Shown: positions 20,208 through 30,081 of the stretch, piece after piece
Position numbering within the stretch: position 1 is the first letter of the stretch
Layout of the letters: each line of letters starts with the position of its first letter
Assembly: GCF_008693385.1 (NCBI RefSeq)
Contig: NZ_CP044065.1
Location: 2,604,001-2,668,000 of the forward strand
DNA from: Cupriavidus pauculus
Lineage (GTDB): Bacteria > Pseudomonadota > Gammaproteobacteria > Burkholderiales > Burkholderiaceae
Direction: 5' to 3'
DNA: 64,000 nucleotides
Notes under the pieces: model-generated
Seen by the model: the letters and a program-made list of their open reading frames with translations, nothing else
Database searches by the model: none
Told to the model about the DNA's origin: nothing
Translations under genes and position numbers: made by a program

Positions 20208-21272
20208 TTACTGCACGACTTGCGACAGCTTGCCCGACTTGTACTGCTGGGCGATGTCGGTCAGCGAAACCGCCTTGATCTTGCTGGCCTGGCCTTCGCA
20301 GCCGAACGCCACGTAGCGCGCCTTGCAGACCTGCTTGGCGGCTTCGCGCGCGGGCTTCAGGTATTCGCGCGGGTCGAACTTGCTCGGGTTCTCCGCAAAG
20401 AAGCGGCGGATCGCGCCGGTCATCGCCAGGCGGATGTCGGTGTCGATGTTGATCTTGCGCACGCCGTACTTGATGGCTTCCTGGATCTCTTCGACCGGCA
20501 CGCCATACGTTTCCTTCATGTCGCCACCGAACTGGCGGATTTCCTCGAGCAGTTCCTGCGGCACCGACGACGAACCGTGCATCACGAGGTGGGTGTTCGG
20601 AATGCGCGCGTGGATTTCCTTGATGCGGCTGATGGCGAGGATGTCGCCCGTGGGCTTGCGCGTGAACTTGTACGCGCCGTGCGAGGTACCGATCGCGATG
20701 GCCAGCGCGTCCAGCTGCGTGGCCTTGACGAAGTCGGCGGCCTGCTCGGGATCCGTCAGCAGCATCGAATGGTCGAGCTTGCCCTCGGCGCCGATGCCGT
20801 CTTCCTCGCCCGCTTCACCGGTTTCCAGCGAGCCGAGGCAGCCCAGTTCGCCTTCGACGGTCACGCCCAGCGCGTGGGCCATCTGCACGACCTTGCGGGT
20901 CACGTCCACGTTGTACTCGTAGTCGGCCGGCGTCTTGCCGTCTTCGCGCAGCGAGCCGTCCATCATCACGGACGAGAAATTCAGGTCGATCGCGGCCTGG
21001 CAGATCGCCGGCGACTGGCCGTGATCCTGGTGCATCACCACCGGGATATGCGGATACGCTTCCACGGCCGCTTCGATCAGATGACGCAGGAAGTGCTCGC
21101 CCGCGTATTTGCGCGCGCCTGCCGATGCCTGCATGATCACCGGAGCGTTGACCTCGTCGGCCGCCTGCATGATGGCCTGCACCTGCTCGAGGTTGTTGAC
21201 GTTGAACGCGGGCAGACCGTAGCCGTTCTCGGCGGCGTGGTCCAGCAGCTGGCGCATGGAAACGAGTGGCAT
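20208..21272 (-). CDS. fba: Class II fructose-1,6-bisphosphate aldolase
   Basis: A 354-residue zinc-dependent aldolase of glycolysis, gluconeogenesis and the Calvin cycle (Calvin subtype by length and motifs). Seen are [26 protein letters not shown], the zinc/substrate motif [37 protein letters not shown] and [10 protein letters not shown]. The ATG at 21272 has an AGGAG sequence 6 bases upstream (CAGGAGTTTGAG), which settles the start against a longer frame. It follows pyk by 134 bases. Confidence 0.96.
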   Translation of the reverse strand: MPLVSMRQLLDHAAENGYGLPAFNVNNLEQVQAIMQAADEVNAPVIMQASAGARKYAGEHFLRHLIEAAVEAYPHIPVVMHQDHGQSPAICQAAIDLNFSSVMMDGSLREDGKTPADYEYNVDVTRKVVQMAHALGVTVEGELGCLGSLETGEAGEEDGIGAEGKLDHSMLLTDPEQAADFVKATQLDALAIAIGTSHGAYKFTRKPTGDILAISRIKEIHARIPNTHLVMHGSSSVPQELLEEIRQFGGDMKETYGVPVEEIQEAIKYGVRKINIDTDIRLAMTGAIRRFFAENPSKFDPREYLKPAREAAKQVCKARYVAFGCEGQASKIKAVSLTDIAQQYKSGKLSQVVQ

Positions 21273-21406
21273 CTCAAACTCCTGAATAAAAAATTGTTTC
21301 TGTATTCGTTCCGGTATTGGTTCCGGTATGCATGCTTTCCGGGCCTCGGGAGGCTCGCACACGCGGGCCCGGACGTCTGTCCGGCGGGGCACACACGCGT
21401 TGTCGG

Positions 21407-22843
21407 TCAACTCCCTACGCGCACGATCTTCAGCGTATTCGTCCCACCCGCCTGGCCCATCGGCTCGCCGACCGTCAGCACGATGAAGTCGCCCCGCTGC
21501 ACCACGCCCTGGGCCAGCAGCAGCGCCTCGGCCTGCTCCAGCGCGGTATCGCGATCCGTGCTCGACTCCAGCGGCAGGGGCACCACGTTGCGGTACAGCT
21601 GCATCTTGCGCTGGGAGGCCAGGTTCGGCGTCATCGCGTAGATCGGCACATGGATCCGGTGGCGGCTCATCCACAACGCCGTCGCACCGGAATCGGTCAG
21701 CGCGGCAATGGCCTTCACTCCAAGATGATAGGCGGTGAACAGCGCACCCATCGCAATCGACTGATCGATGCGCGAGAATGTCTGATTCAGGAAATCGGTA
21801 TCGAGCTGCACCACCTCGGATTTCTCGGCCTCGAGGCAGATCGCGGCCATTGCCTCGACCGTTTCCACGGGGTAGCGGCCCGCGGCCGTTTCCGCCGACG
21901 TCATGACCGCATCGGTCCCGTCCAGCACCGCATTGGCCACGTCCGACACCTCGGCGCGCGTCGGCACCGGGTTCACGATCATGCTTTCCATCATCTGCGT
22001 GGCGGTGATGGTCAGCTTGTTGGCCTCGCGCGCAAGCTTGATCATGCGCTTCTGCAGCGCCGGGACCGCGGCGTTGCCCACTTCCACGGCCAGGTCGCCA
22101 CGCGCGACCATGATGCCGTCGGACGCCTGCAGGATTTCCTCGAGCACGCCCGGGCGGATGGCTTCCGCGCGCTCGATCTTCGCGATCATGCGCGTCTTGT
22201 GGCCATGCGGCTGGCCCGCGACGGCCGCCAGCTGGCGCGCCATTTCCATATCGGTGGCGTTCTTGGGAAAGCTCACCGCGACATAATCCGCGCCGAGCGC
22301 CATGGCGGTCTTGATGTCCTCCATGTCCTTCGCGGTCAGCGCCGGCGCCGACAGCCCGCCGCCCTGGCGGTTGATGCCCTTGTTGTTCGACAGGTCGCCG
22401 CCGATCTTCACCGTGGTGAAGATCTCCGGGCCGAACACGCGATCGACCACGAGCACGATCAGCCCGTCATTGAGCAGCAGCACATCGCCGGGACCGACGT
22501 CGCGCGGCAGGTCGCGGTAGTCCAGCCCCACGCGCTCCTGATTGCCGAGCTCGCAGGTCGCGTCGAGGACGAACGCGTCGCCCGGCTTCAGCGTGACCTT
22601 GCCGTGCTCGAACTTGCCGACACGGATCTTCGGGCCCTGCAGGTCGCACATGATCGCGACTTCGCGCGAGCACGCCTTCGCCGCCTCGCGGACGAGCGCG
22701 GCACGGTCGATATGGTCCTGCGCGGTGCCGTGAGAGAAATTGAGGCGTACCACGTCGACGCCTGCAGCGATCATGCGCGTCAGCATTTCGAGCGTGCTCG
22801 AGGCCGGGCCGATCGTTGCGACGATCTTTGTCATGCGGGTCAT
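21407..22843 (-). CDS. pyk: Pyruvate kinase
   Basis: A 478-residue pyruvate kinase (phosphoenolpyruvate to pyruvate with ATP formation). The N-terminal [22 protein letters not shown], the catalytic [16 protein letters not shown] region, [12 protein letters not shown] and ATQMMESMI are all present. The C-terminal allosteric domain ends [23 protein letters not shown]. Two in-frame ATGs lie at 22843 and 22834; the first has AAGGAG 8 bases upstream and is preferred. It is flanked by pgk and fba in a glycolytic run. Confidence 0.96.
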   Translation of the reverse strand: MTRMTKIVATIGPASSTLEMLTRMIAAGVDVVRLNFSHGTAQDHIDRAALVREAAKACSREVAIMCDLQGPKIRVGKFEHGKVTLKPGDAFVLDATCELGNQERVGLDYRDLPRDVGPGDVLLLNDGLIVLVVDRVFGPEIFTTVKIGGDLSNNKGINRQGGGLSAPALTAKDMEDIKTAMALGADYVAVSFPKNATDMEMARQLAAVAGQPHGHKTRMIAKIERAEAIRPGVLEEILQASDGIMVARGDLAVEVGNAAVPALQKRMIKLAREANKLTITATQMMESMIVNPVPTRAEVSDVANAVLDGTDAVMTSAETAAGRYPVETVEAMAAICLEAEKSEVVQLDTDFLNQTFSRIDQSIAMGALFTAYHLGVKAIAALTDSGATALWMSRHRIHVPIYAMTPNLASQRKMQLYRNVVPLPLESSTDRDTALEQAEALLLAQGVVQRGDFIVLTVGEPMGQAGGTNTLKIVRVGS

Positions 22844-22900
22844 GCGGGCAACTCCTTCTGTCGGGGGTTTTCGTGGGGGGCGTTCTTCGGGAGACGTTGG

Positions 22901-24097
22901 TCAGCCTGCCGCGCGCTGTTCCAGCACTTCGAATGCGGGCAGCTTCTTGCCCTCGAGGAACTCGAGGAACGCGCCGCCACCGGTGGAGATATAGCCGATG
23001 CGGTCGGCAATGCCGTACTTGGCGATCGCGGCCAGCGTGTCGCCGCCGCCGGCGATCGAGAAGGCGCTGGAGTCGGCGATCGCCTGTGCGAGGACCTTGG
23101 TACCGTTGCCGAACTGGTCGAACTCGAACACGCCGACCGGACCGTTCCAGACGATCGTGCCGGCGGCCTTGAGCTGATCCGCCAGTTGCGCGGCCGTCTT
23201 CGGGCCGATGTCGAGAATCATGTCGTCGTCGGCCACATCCTTGACGTCCTTGACCGTCGCGGTGGCGGTGGCGCTGAATTCCTTCGCGCAGACCACATCG
23301 ACCGGAATCGGCACCGACGCGCCGCGCGCGGCCATGATGTCGATGATGGTCTTGGCGTCGGCGACGAGGTCGGCCTCGGCCAGCGACTTGCCGATCTTCA
23401 GGCCAGCGGCCAGCATGAACGTATTGGCGATACCGCCGCCGACGATAAGCTGATCGACCTTGTCGGCGAGCGACTTCAGGATGGTCAGCTTGGTGGAAAC
23501 CTTGGAGCCCGCGACGATCGCCACGAGCGGACGGGCCGGCTGGCCCAGCGCGCGGCCCAGCGCGTCGATCTCGGCCGCCAGCAGCGGACCCGCGCATGCG
23601 ATGGGCGCGAACTTCGCGATCCCATGCGTCGTGGCCTCGGCGCGGTGCGCCGTGCCGAACGCGTCGTTTACGTAGACGTCGCACAGGCGCGCCATCTTCT
23701 GCGCGAGCTCGTCGCTGTTCTTCTTCTCGCCCTTGTTCACGCGGCAGTTCTCGAGCAGCACCACCTGGCCCGGCGCCACCTGCACGCCATCGACCCAGTT
23801 CTGCACCAGCGGCACCGGCTTGCCGAGCAGTTCGGACAGACGGGTGGCGATCGGCGCCAGCGAATCCTCGGGCTTGAGTTCGCCTTCGGTCGGGCGGCCC
23901 AGGTGCGACGTGACCATCACGGCGGCCCCGGCCGCGAGGCAGGCCTCGATGGCCGGCACGGACGCGCGGATGCGCGTGTCTTCCGTGATATGGCCCGCGT
24001 CATCCTGCGGCACGTTCAGGTCTGCGCGGATGAATACGCGTTTGCCGGAGATTTTGCCTTCGGAAATGAGATCGGAAAGACGCAGGACAGAGGTCAT
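22901..24097 (-). CDS. pgk: Phosphoglycerate kinase
   Basis: A 398-residue monomeric kinase (1,3-bisphosphoglycerate plus ADP to 3-phosphoglycerate plus ATP). Motifs are [75 protein letters not shown] and [13 protein letters not shown]. It is the first gene of the minus-strand run pgk-pyk-fba-purC-purE-purK-tsaC, so the operon promoter should lie upstream in 24098-24330. No clear ribosome-binding site precedes the ATG. Confidence 0.96.
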   Translation of the reverse strand: MTSVLRLSDLISEGKISGKRVFIRADLNVPQDDAGHITEDTRIRASVPAIEACLAAGAAVMVTSHLGRPTEGELKPEDSLAPIATRLSELLGKPVPLVQNWVDGVQVAPGQVVLLENCRVNKGEKKNSDELAQKMARLCDVYVNDAFGTAHRAEATTHGIAKFAPIACAGPLLAAEIDALGRALGQPARPLVAIVAGSKVSTKLTILKSLADKVDQLIVGGGIANTFMLAAGLKIGKSLAEADLVADAKTIIDIMAARGASVPIPVDVVCAKEFSATATATVKDVKDVADDDMILDIGPKTAAQLADQLKAAGTIVWNGPVGVFEFDQFGNGTKVLAQAIADSSAFSIAGGGDTLAAIAKYGIADRIGYISTGGGAFLEFLEGKKLPAFEVLEQRAAG

Positions 24098-24502
24098 GGC
24101 GATATGCGGCGGGAACAGTCGGGGAAACCGGCATTTTACCTGATCGCCGTTGCGGAATTGCGCGTTGGCAGGAACTCTGACGCGACCGACGTTCCCGCCG
24201 CAACCAGATCGTCGTCAGATCCGGATTTGATAGTTCGTCGCATTTCTGCCATATCCCCCCCGCAGGCGGGGGTAACCGGCGTTGCCCCCGCAGAGGCAGT
24301 TCGAGTACTGTAGCAAGAAATGTATCCAAAACGTCTGCAATGTCAGACAAGTGGGATGCCGCCCGGTAAGGGACGTAAAACAGACGGACGCAAAAGAGAC
24401 GGCAACCTGCGCACGGGGGCAGGGGGAAAGCGGCGCAGCGTATCGACGACAACGCCGGGGCGGCAAAGACTCGTACAGCAATCGGTACCCGGGGAGATGG
24501 CC
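24098..24502. other. Divergent non-coding region between pgk and a LuxR-type regulator
   Basis: About 400 bases. It holds a C5/G5 hairpin (CCCCCGCAGGCGGGGG, about 24247-24262) and a nearby second CCCCCGCAGAGG stretch. The LuxR-type frame is open upstream to an ATG at 24320, but the translated stretch is low-complexity and basic, and the better start is at 24503. I see no firm promoter boxes or RNA gene. Confidence 0.4.
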
Positions 24503-25636
24503 ATGCATGAGACGATCCGTGGCCTCTACGAGGGGATGCTAGACCGCACGGCATGGCGTCGCAGCCTGAAGTCGCTCTGCACCAAGAGCGACAGCGTGCG
24601 GGCTTCCATCGTCATCGTGGAGCACGTCAACGCGCACGCTCGCGTGGAAGAGATCGCGCATTCGGAATTGGGAGAGGTCGAGCCGGTCAGCCCACCGCCG
24701 CTCAGCCCGCCGCGTGACCCGCGCATGGGCCTGGCCGGTCCGCTGGCCGTGGGGCAATGGCAGATCGGCATCCGGCGCCCGTCGGGCGTGGCACAGATGT
24801 TCGGCAATGCGCCGGTTCCGCCCTTCATGACATGCCTCGTCGATCGCAATCCGCGTCGCGAGATCTACCTTTGCCTGCAGCGGCGCCTCGAGCAGCCCCC
24901 TTACGATACGGCCGACGCGCAGGCGCTCGACTGGGCCGTTCCGCATCTGCGGCAGGCCATGGCCCTGTGCCAGCGCGCGCAGTCCGAGGCGCTCGCGCTG
25001 CGCGCCTCCATCGACGTCATCGGGCGGCTGCAATATGCGGTGCTGGTGGCGCGCGGCAATGGCACGCTGATCGTCGCGAACCCGGCCGGAGAGGCCTGGG
25101 CGCGCCGGCTATTGCCGCAGCATTCCAACGGGACCAACGGCACAAGCAGCACCAGCGGCACCAGCGGCACCAGCGGTAGCACGGCCATGCCGCCGGGGGT
25201 GGCGGGCGCATCGGGATGGCGCCTGTCGCGGCCGCTGCCGGACGTGCTGCGGCTCGTCTGCGAGACCGCCTCGCCGCCGCAGGCGATTCACGCCATCGGC
25301 CACGAGGGCCGTACCGCGCAGATCGTGATCCAGCCGGTACGGCCGGGCGGCGAAATCAACGCGGCGCTCGTGGCCATTCACGAGAACCGCGGCGCGCCCC
25401 TGACGATGGCCACGATCCTGCGCGACCTGTACGCGCTCACGCCGGCCGAGTCGCGGCTGGCGTCGCTGATGATGACGGGCATCGGCCTGCCGGAAGCCTG
25501 CACGCAACTCGGCGTCAAGCGCGAGACCAGCCGCACGCAGCTCAAGTCGATCTTCACGAAGACCGGCACGGGCACGCAGGCACAGCTCGCGCACCTGCTC
25601 ACGCGGCTCGGCAGCGTGCTCGCCGGCCCCGCCTGA
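24503..25636 (+). CDS. LuxR-type (GerE-like HTH) transcriptional regulator
   Basis: About 377 residues. The C-terminal 65 residues form a LuxR-type helix-turn-helix (LTPAESRLASLMMTGIGLPEACTQLGVKRETSRTQLKSIFTKTGT), with no receiver domain. The rest is an unassigned N-terminal region with a hydrophobic, PAS/GAF-like middle (LQYAVLVARGNGTLIVANPAGEAW). A Ser/Thr/Gly/Asn-rich linker separates them and is encoded by 9-base repeats. GGGGAG lies 6 bases before the ATG at 24503. The frame stays open up to 24320, which would add 61 basic residues. The target genes are unknown. It converges on azlD. Confidence 0.75.
   Translation: MHETIRGLYEGMLDRTAWRRSLKSLCTKSDSVRASIVIVEHVNAHARVEEIAHSELGEVEPVSPPPLSPPRDPRMGLAGPLAVGQWQIGIRRPSGVAQMFGNAPVPPFMTCLVDRNPRREIYLCLQRRLEQPPYDTADAQALDWAVPHLRQAMALCQRAQSEALALRASIDVIGRLQYAVLVARGNGTLIVANPAGEAWARRLLPQHSNGTNGTSSTSGTSGTSGSTAMPPGVAGASGWRLSRPLPDVLRLVCETASPPQAIHAIGHEGRTAQIVIQPVRPGGEINAALVAIHENRGAPLTMATILRDLYALTPAESRLASLMMTGIGLPEACTQLGVKRETSRTQLKSIFTKTGTGTQAQLAHLLTRLGSVLAGPA
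25127..25182. repeat. 9-bp coding repeat in the regulator linker
   Basis: Degenerate then exact copies of ACCAGCGGC (with ACCAACGGC and ACAAGCAGC variants) encode a Thr-Ser-Gly / Asn-Gly-Thr low-complexity linker between the sensory and DNA-binding halves of the LuxR-type protein. Three consecutive copies are near-identical. Confidence 0.8.
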
Positions 25637-25651
25637 AGTCAGCGGAAACGA

Positions 25652-25987
25652 TCAGCCGATAAACCGCAGCACCGTGTAGACGGCCATGCCGACCGCGATC
25701 ATCCCGACCATGCGGCGCGTGGCCAGATAAAACAGCGTGGCCGCGATGCCGGCCATCATGCGGTCATTGGCGGGCGAGATCGTGAAGTGCCCCTCGAACG
25801 TCAGGAAGTCGGGCAGGATGATTGCCGCGAGCGCGGCCGCCGGCGCATAGCGCAGCGCGCGCTGGATGCGATCGGGCAGCGTCACGCGTTCGCCGGCCAT
25901 CAGGAACAGCGCGCGCGTGACGATCGTCACGGCCGCCATGCCGACCAGCGCGATCCAGATTTCGCTATGGCTCAGCGGCGTCGTCAT
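25652..25987 (-). CDS. azlD: AzlD-family branched-chain amino acid exporter small subunit
   Basis: A 111-residue protein with four hydrophobic segments (IWIALVGMAAVTIVTRALFL, ALRYAPAAALAAIILPDFL, MMAGIAATLFYLATRR, MIAVGMAVYTVLRF). This is the AzlD architecture. It starts with ATGA overlapping the azlC stop by 4 bases, so the two are translationally coupled and probably form one exporter complex. It ends 15 bases from the convergent LuxR-type gene. Confidence 0.9.
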   Translation of the reverse strand: MTTPLSHSEIWIALVGMAAVTIVTRALFLMAGERVTLPDRIQRALRYAPAAALAAIILPDFLTFEGHFTISPANDRMMAGIAATLFYLATRRMVGMIAVGMAVYTVLRFIG

Positions 25988-26793
25988 CGCGACTCTCCCG
26001 ACTTGCCCACGCCCTGCGCGCGGTTACGGAGGCGAATGGCGCGCAGCGTGGCGCGATTTGCGAGTTCGTCGCTGGCCATGCCCGCCGCGATCGCGCCGAC
26101 CACGGCCACCACGAGGCTGAGGCGGTACGGCAGGTCGAAGCACAGCAGCGCGAGCACCGAGGACACCACCACCGCCAGCATCGTCGAGCGCGAGGTGATC
26201 GTCGCGATCATCACCGGAATCAGCGCCATCGTCCCCGCGAGGCCGAGGCCCCAGCTATCGGGGAACAGGCTCGCGAGCAGGATGCCGACGATCGACGATG
26301 TCTGCCACATCGTGAAGTTGGTCAGCGCCATCCCCCAGAAGAATCCTTCCTTGCCGGGCGTGTAACCGATCTGGCTGCCATAGCGCTGCATGAAGTAGAC
26401 GAAGTGCAGGTCGCCGTTGAACGACCCCATGAGCGTCCGGCGCCAGAGCGGCATGTAGCTGAAGTGCGGCTGCAGCGCCGCGCTGAAGATCACGAAGCGG
26501 AGATTCACCACGGCCGCGGTCAGCCACACGGTCCAGATCGGCAAGCCCGCCGCGAACAGCGGCAGCGCGGCCAGTTGCGCGGAGCCGGCATAGACCAGCA
26601 GCGACATGCCGATGGCCTCGGGCACCGTCAGCACCGACTTGCTCATGGCCACGCCGGTGACCAGACCCCATGAGAACACCGCGGGAAGGGAGGGCGCGAA
26701 GTAGCGCGCGCCTTCAAGGAAGCCCGTGCGCTCGGCCTCGGCAAAGCGATGCCAGAGGCGTTGCCACACGGGGGACGACATTCGGGGCGTCAT
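25984..26793 (-). CDS. azlC: AzlC-family branched-chain amino acid exporter large subunit
   Basis: A 269-residue inner-membrane protein of the AzlC/YgaZ family, which exports valine, leucine and related amino acids together with AzlD/YgaH. Features are FAPSLPAVFSWGLVTGVAMSKSVL, LLVYAGSAQLAALPLF, the WLTAAVVNLRFVIFSAALQPHF segment and several further membrane helices. It is the first gene of a two-gene operon with azlD. A strong 12-base hairpin lies just upstream at 26815-26847. Confidence 0.92.
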   Translation of the reverse strand: MTPRMSSPVWQRLWHRFAEAERTGFLEGARYFAPSLPAVFSWGLVTGVAMSKSVLTVPEAIGMSLLVYAGSAQLAALPLFAAGLPIWTVWLTAAVVNLRFVIFSAALQPHFSYMPLWRRTLMGSFNGDLHFVYFMQRYGSQIGYTPGKEGFFWGMALTNFTMWQTSSIVGILLASLFPDSWGLGLAGTMALIPVMIATITSRSTMLAVVVSSVLALLCFDLPYRLSLVVAVVGAIAAGMASDELANRATLRAIRLRNRAQGVGKSGESR

Positions 26794-26814
26794 GGCGAAA
26801 TGAAAACCGGAAAG

Positions 26815-26847
26815 GCCAACGGCCGCACAGGACGCGCGGCCGTTGGC
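26815..26847 (-). terminator. 12-bp stem hairpin between the MFS gene and azlC
   Basis: A perfect 12-base stem (GCCAACGGCCGC / GCGGCCGTTGGC) with a 9-base loop. On the minus strand it lies about 90 bases after the MFS stop and is followed by CCTTTCCGGTTTTC, a weak U-rich tail. It most likely ends the MFS transcript. It could instead act as a leader structure for azlC, whose ATG is 22 bases further on. Confidence 0.6.
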
Positions 26848-26935
26848 AGAGAGCCCCCATTATAGGCCCGTGGCGCCCGCTGGTAAGCAGCGACTTAAAA
26901 GCGCCCCGGGGAGTGTTGTTTCGAGGTCAAAGCGG

Positions 26936-28300
26936 TCAGGCGAGCTTTCCCGCCGGCGTCACCGGCGACGGCGCGCCCGCGACGGGCCCCACCGTATCGC
27001 GGTTCTCGCGCTTGTCGCGCGCGTCGCGGTCATCGTCACCGCCGCCGGCCTCGCCAAGGTCGATCCCCGACGTCTCCGGCAGCAGCGCCGCCGACACCAT
27101 CACGAGCGCATACCCCACGCCCGCCACCATGGCGATGGCCAGCGCCAGCGACGTCCGGCCGCTGTTGAGCCAGCCTACGGCCAGCGGGAAGAACGAGCCG
27201 ATCACGCGGCCGAGGTTGTACGCCACGCCGTAGCCGGTGGCCCGTACGCCGCTCGGGTACGACTCGGAGATCGTCGCGCCGATGCCCGAGAACACCCCCT
27301 GCATCAGCACGCCAAGCGGAAACCCGAGGAAGAGCATCGAGGTATTCGAGACGGGGATGATCATGTAGATCATCGCCATCACGAACGCACCGGCCGCGAA
27401 CGCGATGTAGGTCAGGCGGCGGCCCCAGCGGTCGGTGGCATAGGCGCCGGCCACATAGCCGACCAGCGAACCGAGGATCGTCACGGCCAGGTAGGAACTG
27501 GTGCCGAACACCGACAGCCCGCGTTCGGTCTTCAGGAACGTCGGCAGCCACGTGGCGATCGCATAGTAGGCGCCCAGCATGCCGCCGGACAGCAGGCTGC
27601 ACAGCACGGTCTTGCGCAACAGCGGCCGCCGGAACACGCGCGACAGGTCCGCCATCGGCGAATCGTTGCCCCCGCGGCTACCGCGCTCGGCCCGGCTCTT
27701 CAGGAAGACTTCGGGCTCCTCGAGGTTGCGGCGCAGATAGACGACCACCAGCGCGGGGAGGATGCCGAGGAAGAAGCAGACGCGCCATGCCACCTCGGGC
27801 TCGAACAGGTTGAACGTGATGGCGTACGCGATGGCCGCGCCGCCCCATCCGAACGAGTAGCTGCTGGCCGTAAAGCCCGAATACTTGCCGCGATGCGCCG
27901 GATTGCGGATCAGCTCCGTCACCAGCACCATGCACAGCGACGACTCGCCGCCAAACCCGAGTCCTTGCAGCATGCGGAACGCCATCAGCTGCTCGGGCGA
28001 ATTGGCGATGCCGCACAGGAAACACGACACCGCGAACACGAGGATCGTCCAGCGCAGCACGCGCACACGCCCGAACCGGTCCGCCAGCAGGCCCGCGCCG
28101 ATCGCCCCGACGAGCGACGACACCAGCGTCCACGTGACGATGGCCCCCGCCATCGACTTGCTCATGCCCCACTGCGCGAGCAGTGTGGAAATCAGGAACG
28201 AATAGATCATGAAGTCGAACACATCGACCGCATGCCCCAGGAACGCTCCGTAGAAGCCTTTGCGCTCCGCGCGCGACAACTCCCTGAACCAGTCCAGCAT
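26936..28300 (-). CDS. MFS transporter, sialate/lactate:H+ symporter (SHS)-like
   Basis: A 454-residue twelve-helix major facilitator. Family signs are GAFLGHAVDVFDFMIYSF in TM1, LLADRFGRVRVLR in the 2-3 loop, RMLQGLGFGGESSLCMVLVTEL and RATGYGVAYNLGRVIGSF. The charged N-terminus (MLDWFRELSRAERKG) is common in SHS and aromatic-acid carriers of Burkholderiales. The amidase gene lies upstream in the same direction (36-base gap), so the carrier may import the amidase substrate or a related acid; that link is inference. Confidence 0.85.
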   Translation of the reverse strand: MLDWFRELSRAERKGFYGAFLGHAVDVFDFMIYSFLISTLLAQWGMSKSMAGAIVTWTLVSSLVGAIGAGLLADRFGRVRVLRWTILVFAVSCFLCGIANSPEQLMAFRMLQGLGFGGESSLCMVLVTELIRNPAHRGKYSGFTASSYSFGWGGAAIAYAITFNLFEPEVAWRVCFFLGILPALVVVYLRRNLEEPEVFLKSRAERGSRGGNDSPMADLSRVFRRPLLRKTVLCSLLSGGMLGAYYAIATWLPTFLKTERGLSVFGTSSYLAVTILGSLVGYVAGAYATDRWGRRLTYIAFAAGAFVMAMIYMIIPVSNTSMLFLGFPLGVLMQGVFSGIGATISESYPSGVRATGYGVAYNLGRVIGSFFPLAVGWLNSGRTSLALAIAMVAGVGYALVMVSAALLPETSGIDLGEAGGGDDDRDARDKRENRDTVGPVAGAPSPVTPAGKLA

Positions 28301-28336
28301 GATCTCCCTCCCCTGTTTGTCTTTCAGCGATGATGT

Positions 28337-29839
28337 TCAGGCCGGCGGCGGACGGAACGCATGGCCCGCGTCTTCCAGCAATTGCGCGAAGCGCAGCGAC
28401 GTCAGGTCGCCATAGCGGCGCGCCACGATCTGCACGCCGACGGGCAGGCCGTCGCTCGCGGGCCCGATCGGCGCGACCGTGGACGGCAGGCCGCACAAGC
28501 CGGAATGGCCCGCCCAGAACAGTTGCGACGTGAGCGGCAGCGGCTGGCCGTTGACCGTGATCGTGCGTTGCCACGGCTCGCCGCGCTCGTCGATCGGAAA
28601 CGCGGTGGTCGAGGCCGCTGGGCACAGCAGCACGTCGTACTCGCCGAAGAAGCGGTGCCATGCGCGCGCGAACCCCTCGCGCGCCTGCTGCAGCAACAGC
28701 CATTGCCGATGGCTCAGCGCGGCGCCCGCGAACTGCAGCGTGGCGTAGTCGCTCGACGCGCGGTCACTGCCATCGGCGCGCAGCAGCGCATCGGCAAACG
28801 CCGCGTCGTCCATATAGACGGATGTGGTCGCGCGCAGCAGCAGCACGTACACGTGCCACAAGTGCGCGGCATCGAAATCGGGCCGGACGTTCCAGCTCAC
28901 GCGCGCACCGGCGCGCGCCAGGTCGTGCCCGAGCGACTCGATGGCCCCGCTCACCGCGACGTCGGCCTCGGCAAGCGGATGGGTGGGGAGCACGGCGACG
29001 CGGAAATCGGCCAGCCGCGTGTGTCTGCACGCCGGCAGGTCCATGCGCCATGCAGACGCCTCGGCACTGTCCGGGCCGGCAATCGCGTGCAGGACCAGTT
29101 CGAGGTCGCGGGCGCTGCGGGCAATCGGGCCCGCCACGTTGATGTCCTGTTCGGCAAACCCCGCGGGCGCGTTGCCGTGGCCACGCAATGGCACGATGCC
29201 GTGGCTGCTCTTGTGCGAGAACACGCCGCAGTAATGCGCGGGATTGCGCAGCGACGACCCGATGTCCGAGCCGATGTCGAAGTAGCTCATGCCCGCGCAC
29301 ACCGCGGCCGCGCTGCCGCCGGACGAACCGCCCGGCGTGCGCGACGGATCGTGCGGGTTGCGCGTGGTGCCGTAGATCGCGTTATAGCTTTGCCAGTCGC
29401 GCAACCCCAGCGGCACATTGGTCTTGCCCAGCAGCACAGCCCCTTGCGCGCGCAGGCGCTCGACCACCGCGGCGTCTCCCGCGGCGCGATGGGCCGCGCG
29501 CGCGGGTACCCCGCACGTCGTCGGCCACCCCTCGACGTCGAACGATTCCTTGATCGAAAACGGCAATCCGTCGAGCGGCCCGCGCGAGCGTCCGGCCTGT
29601 CGCCGGGCGTCGCTCTCGGCAGCGGCTTCGCGCGCCGCTTCGAAATCGGCCAGCACCATCGCATTGACCGCCGGATTGCGCGCGGCCCATGCCGCGTGGC
29701 AGGCCTCGGTCAGCGCCATCGAGGTGGTCTCGCCGCTCGCCATCCGCGCGGCGGCGATATGCGCCGGCACCCAGCAGTCGGCAAGCGGCGCCTGCGCGAC
29801 GCGCGGCGGAACGGGGTCGGACACGACTTCGGGGGACAA
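28337..29839 (-). CDS. Amidase (amidase signature family)
   Basis: A 500-residue amidase-signature hydrolase. The Ser-cisSer-Lys triad is visible: Lys in PFSIKESFDVEG, the Gly/Ser-rich GGSSGGSAAAV and the second Ser in DIGSDIGSSLRNPA. Substrate specificity cannot be read. The annotated start is a TTG at 29839 with GGAG five bases upstream; an in-frame GTG lies five codons later. It probably forms an operon with the downstream MFS carrier. GTATAC elements occur in the upstream gap (about 29868 and 30038), reminiscent of GntR sites, but no regulator is adjacent. Confidence 0.88.
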   Translation of the reverse strand: MSPEVVSDPVPPRVAQAPLADCWVPAHIAAARMASGETTSMALTEACHAAWAARNPAVNAMVLADFEAAREAAAESDARRQAGRSRGPLDGLPFSIKESFDVEGWPTTCGVPARAAHRAAGDAAVVERLRAQGAVLLGKTNVPLGLRDWQSYNAIYGTTRNPHDPSRTPGGSSGGSAAAVCAGMSYFDIGSDIGSSLRNPAHYCGVFSHKSSHGIVPLRGHGNAPAGFAEQDINVAGPIARSARDLELVLHAIAGPDSAEASAWRMDLPACRHTRLADFRVAVLPTHPLAEADVAVSGAIESLGHDLARAGARVSWNVRPDFDAAHLWHVYVLLLRATTSVYMDDAAFADALLRADGSDRASSDYATLQFAGAALSHRQWLLLQQAREGFARAWHRFFGEYDVLLCPAASTTAFPIDERGEPWQRTITVNGQPLPLTSQLFWAGHSGLCGLPSTVAPIGPASDGLPVGVQIVARRYGDLTSLRFAQLLEDAGHAFRPPPA

Positions 29840-30081
29840 GGGGGCTCCGGTCTGTTTTTGTGGTTCGGTATACTATATTCAGATATCCCAAAACCTCAAG
29901 GCCGGGTTTATGCGAAGGCCCCGTTGCACCGCAACGGGCCAGAACCGCCACCCGATGCGCCATAACCGTACCTCGTATGCGCCAAAACGGCGCCGCGGGC
30001 ATATCGCACCGCACCAGCAGGCAGCAAGATAAGCGGCAATTTGTATACCGTTTGAGAGTCAAGCGCCTTGACTCGCGTTAA

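Noticed and set aside
21317..24313. 998-codon plus-strand frame opposite pyk and pgk
   Set aside because: It spans two conserved glycolytic genes on the other strand and has no recognisable domain.
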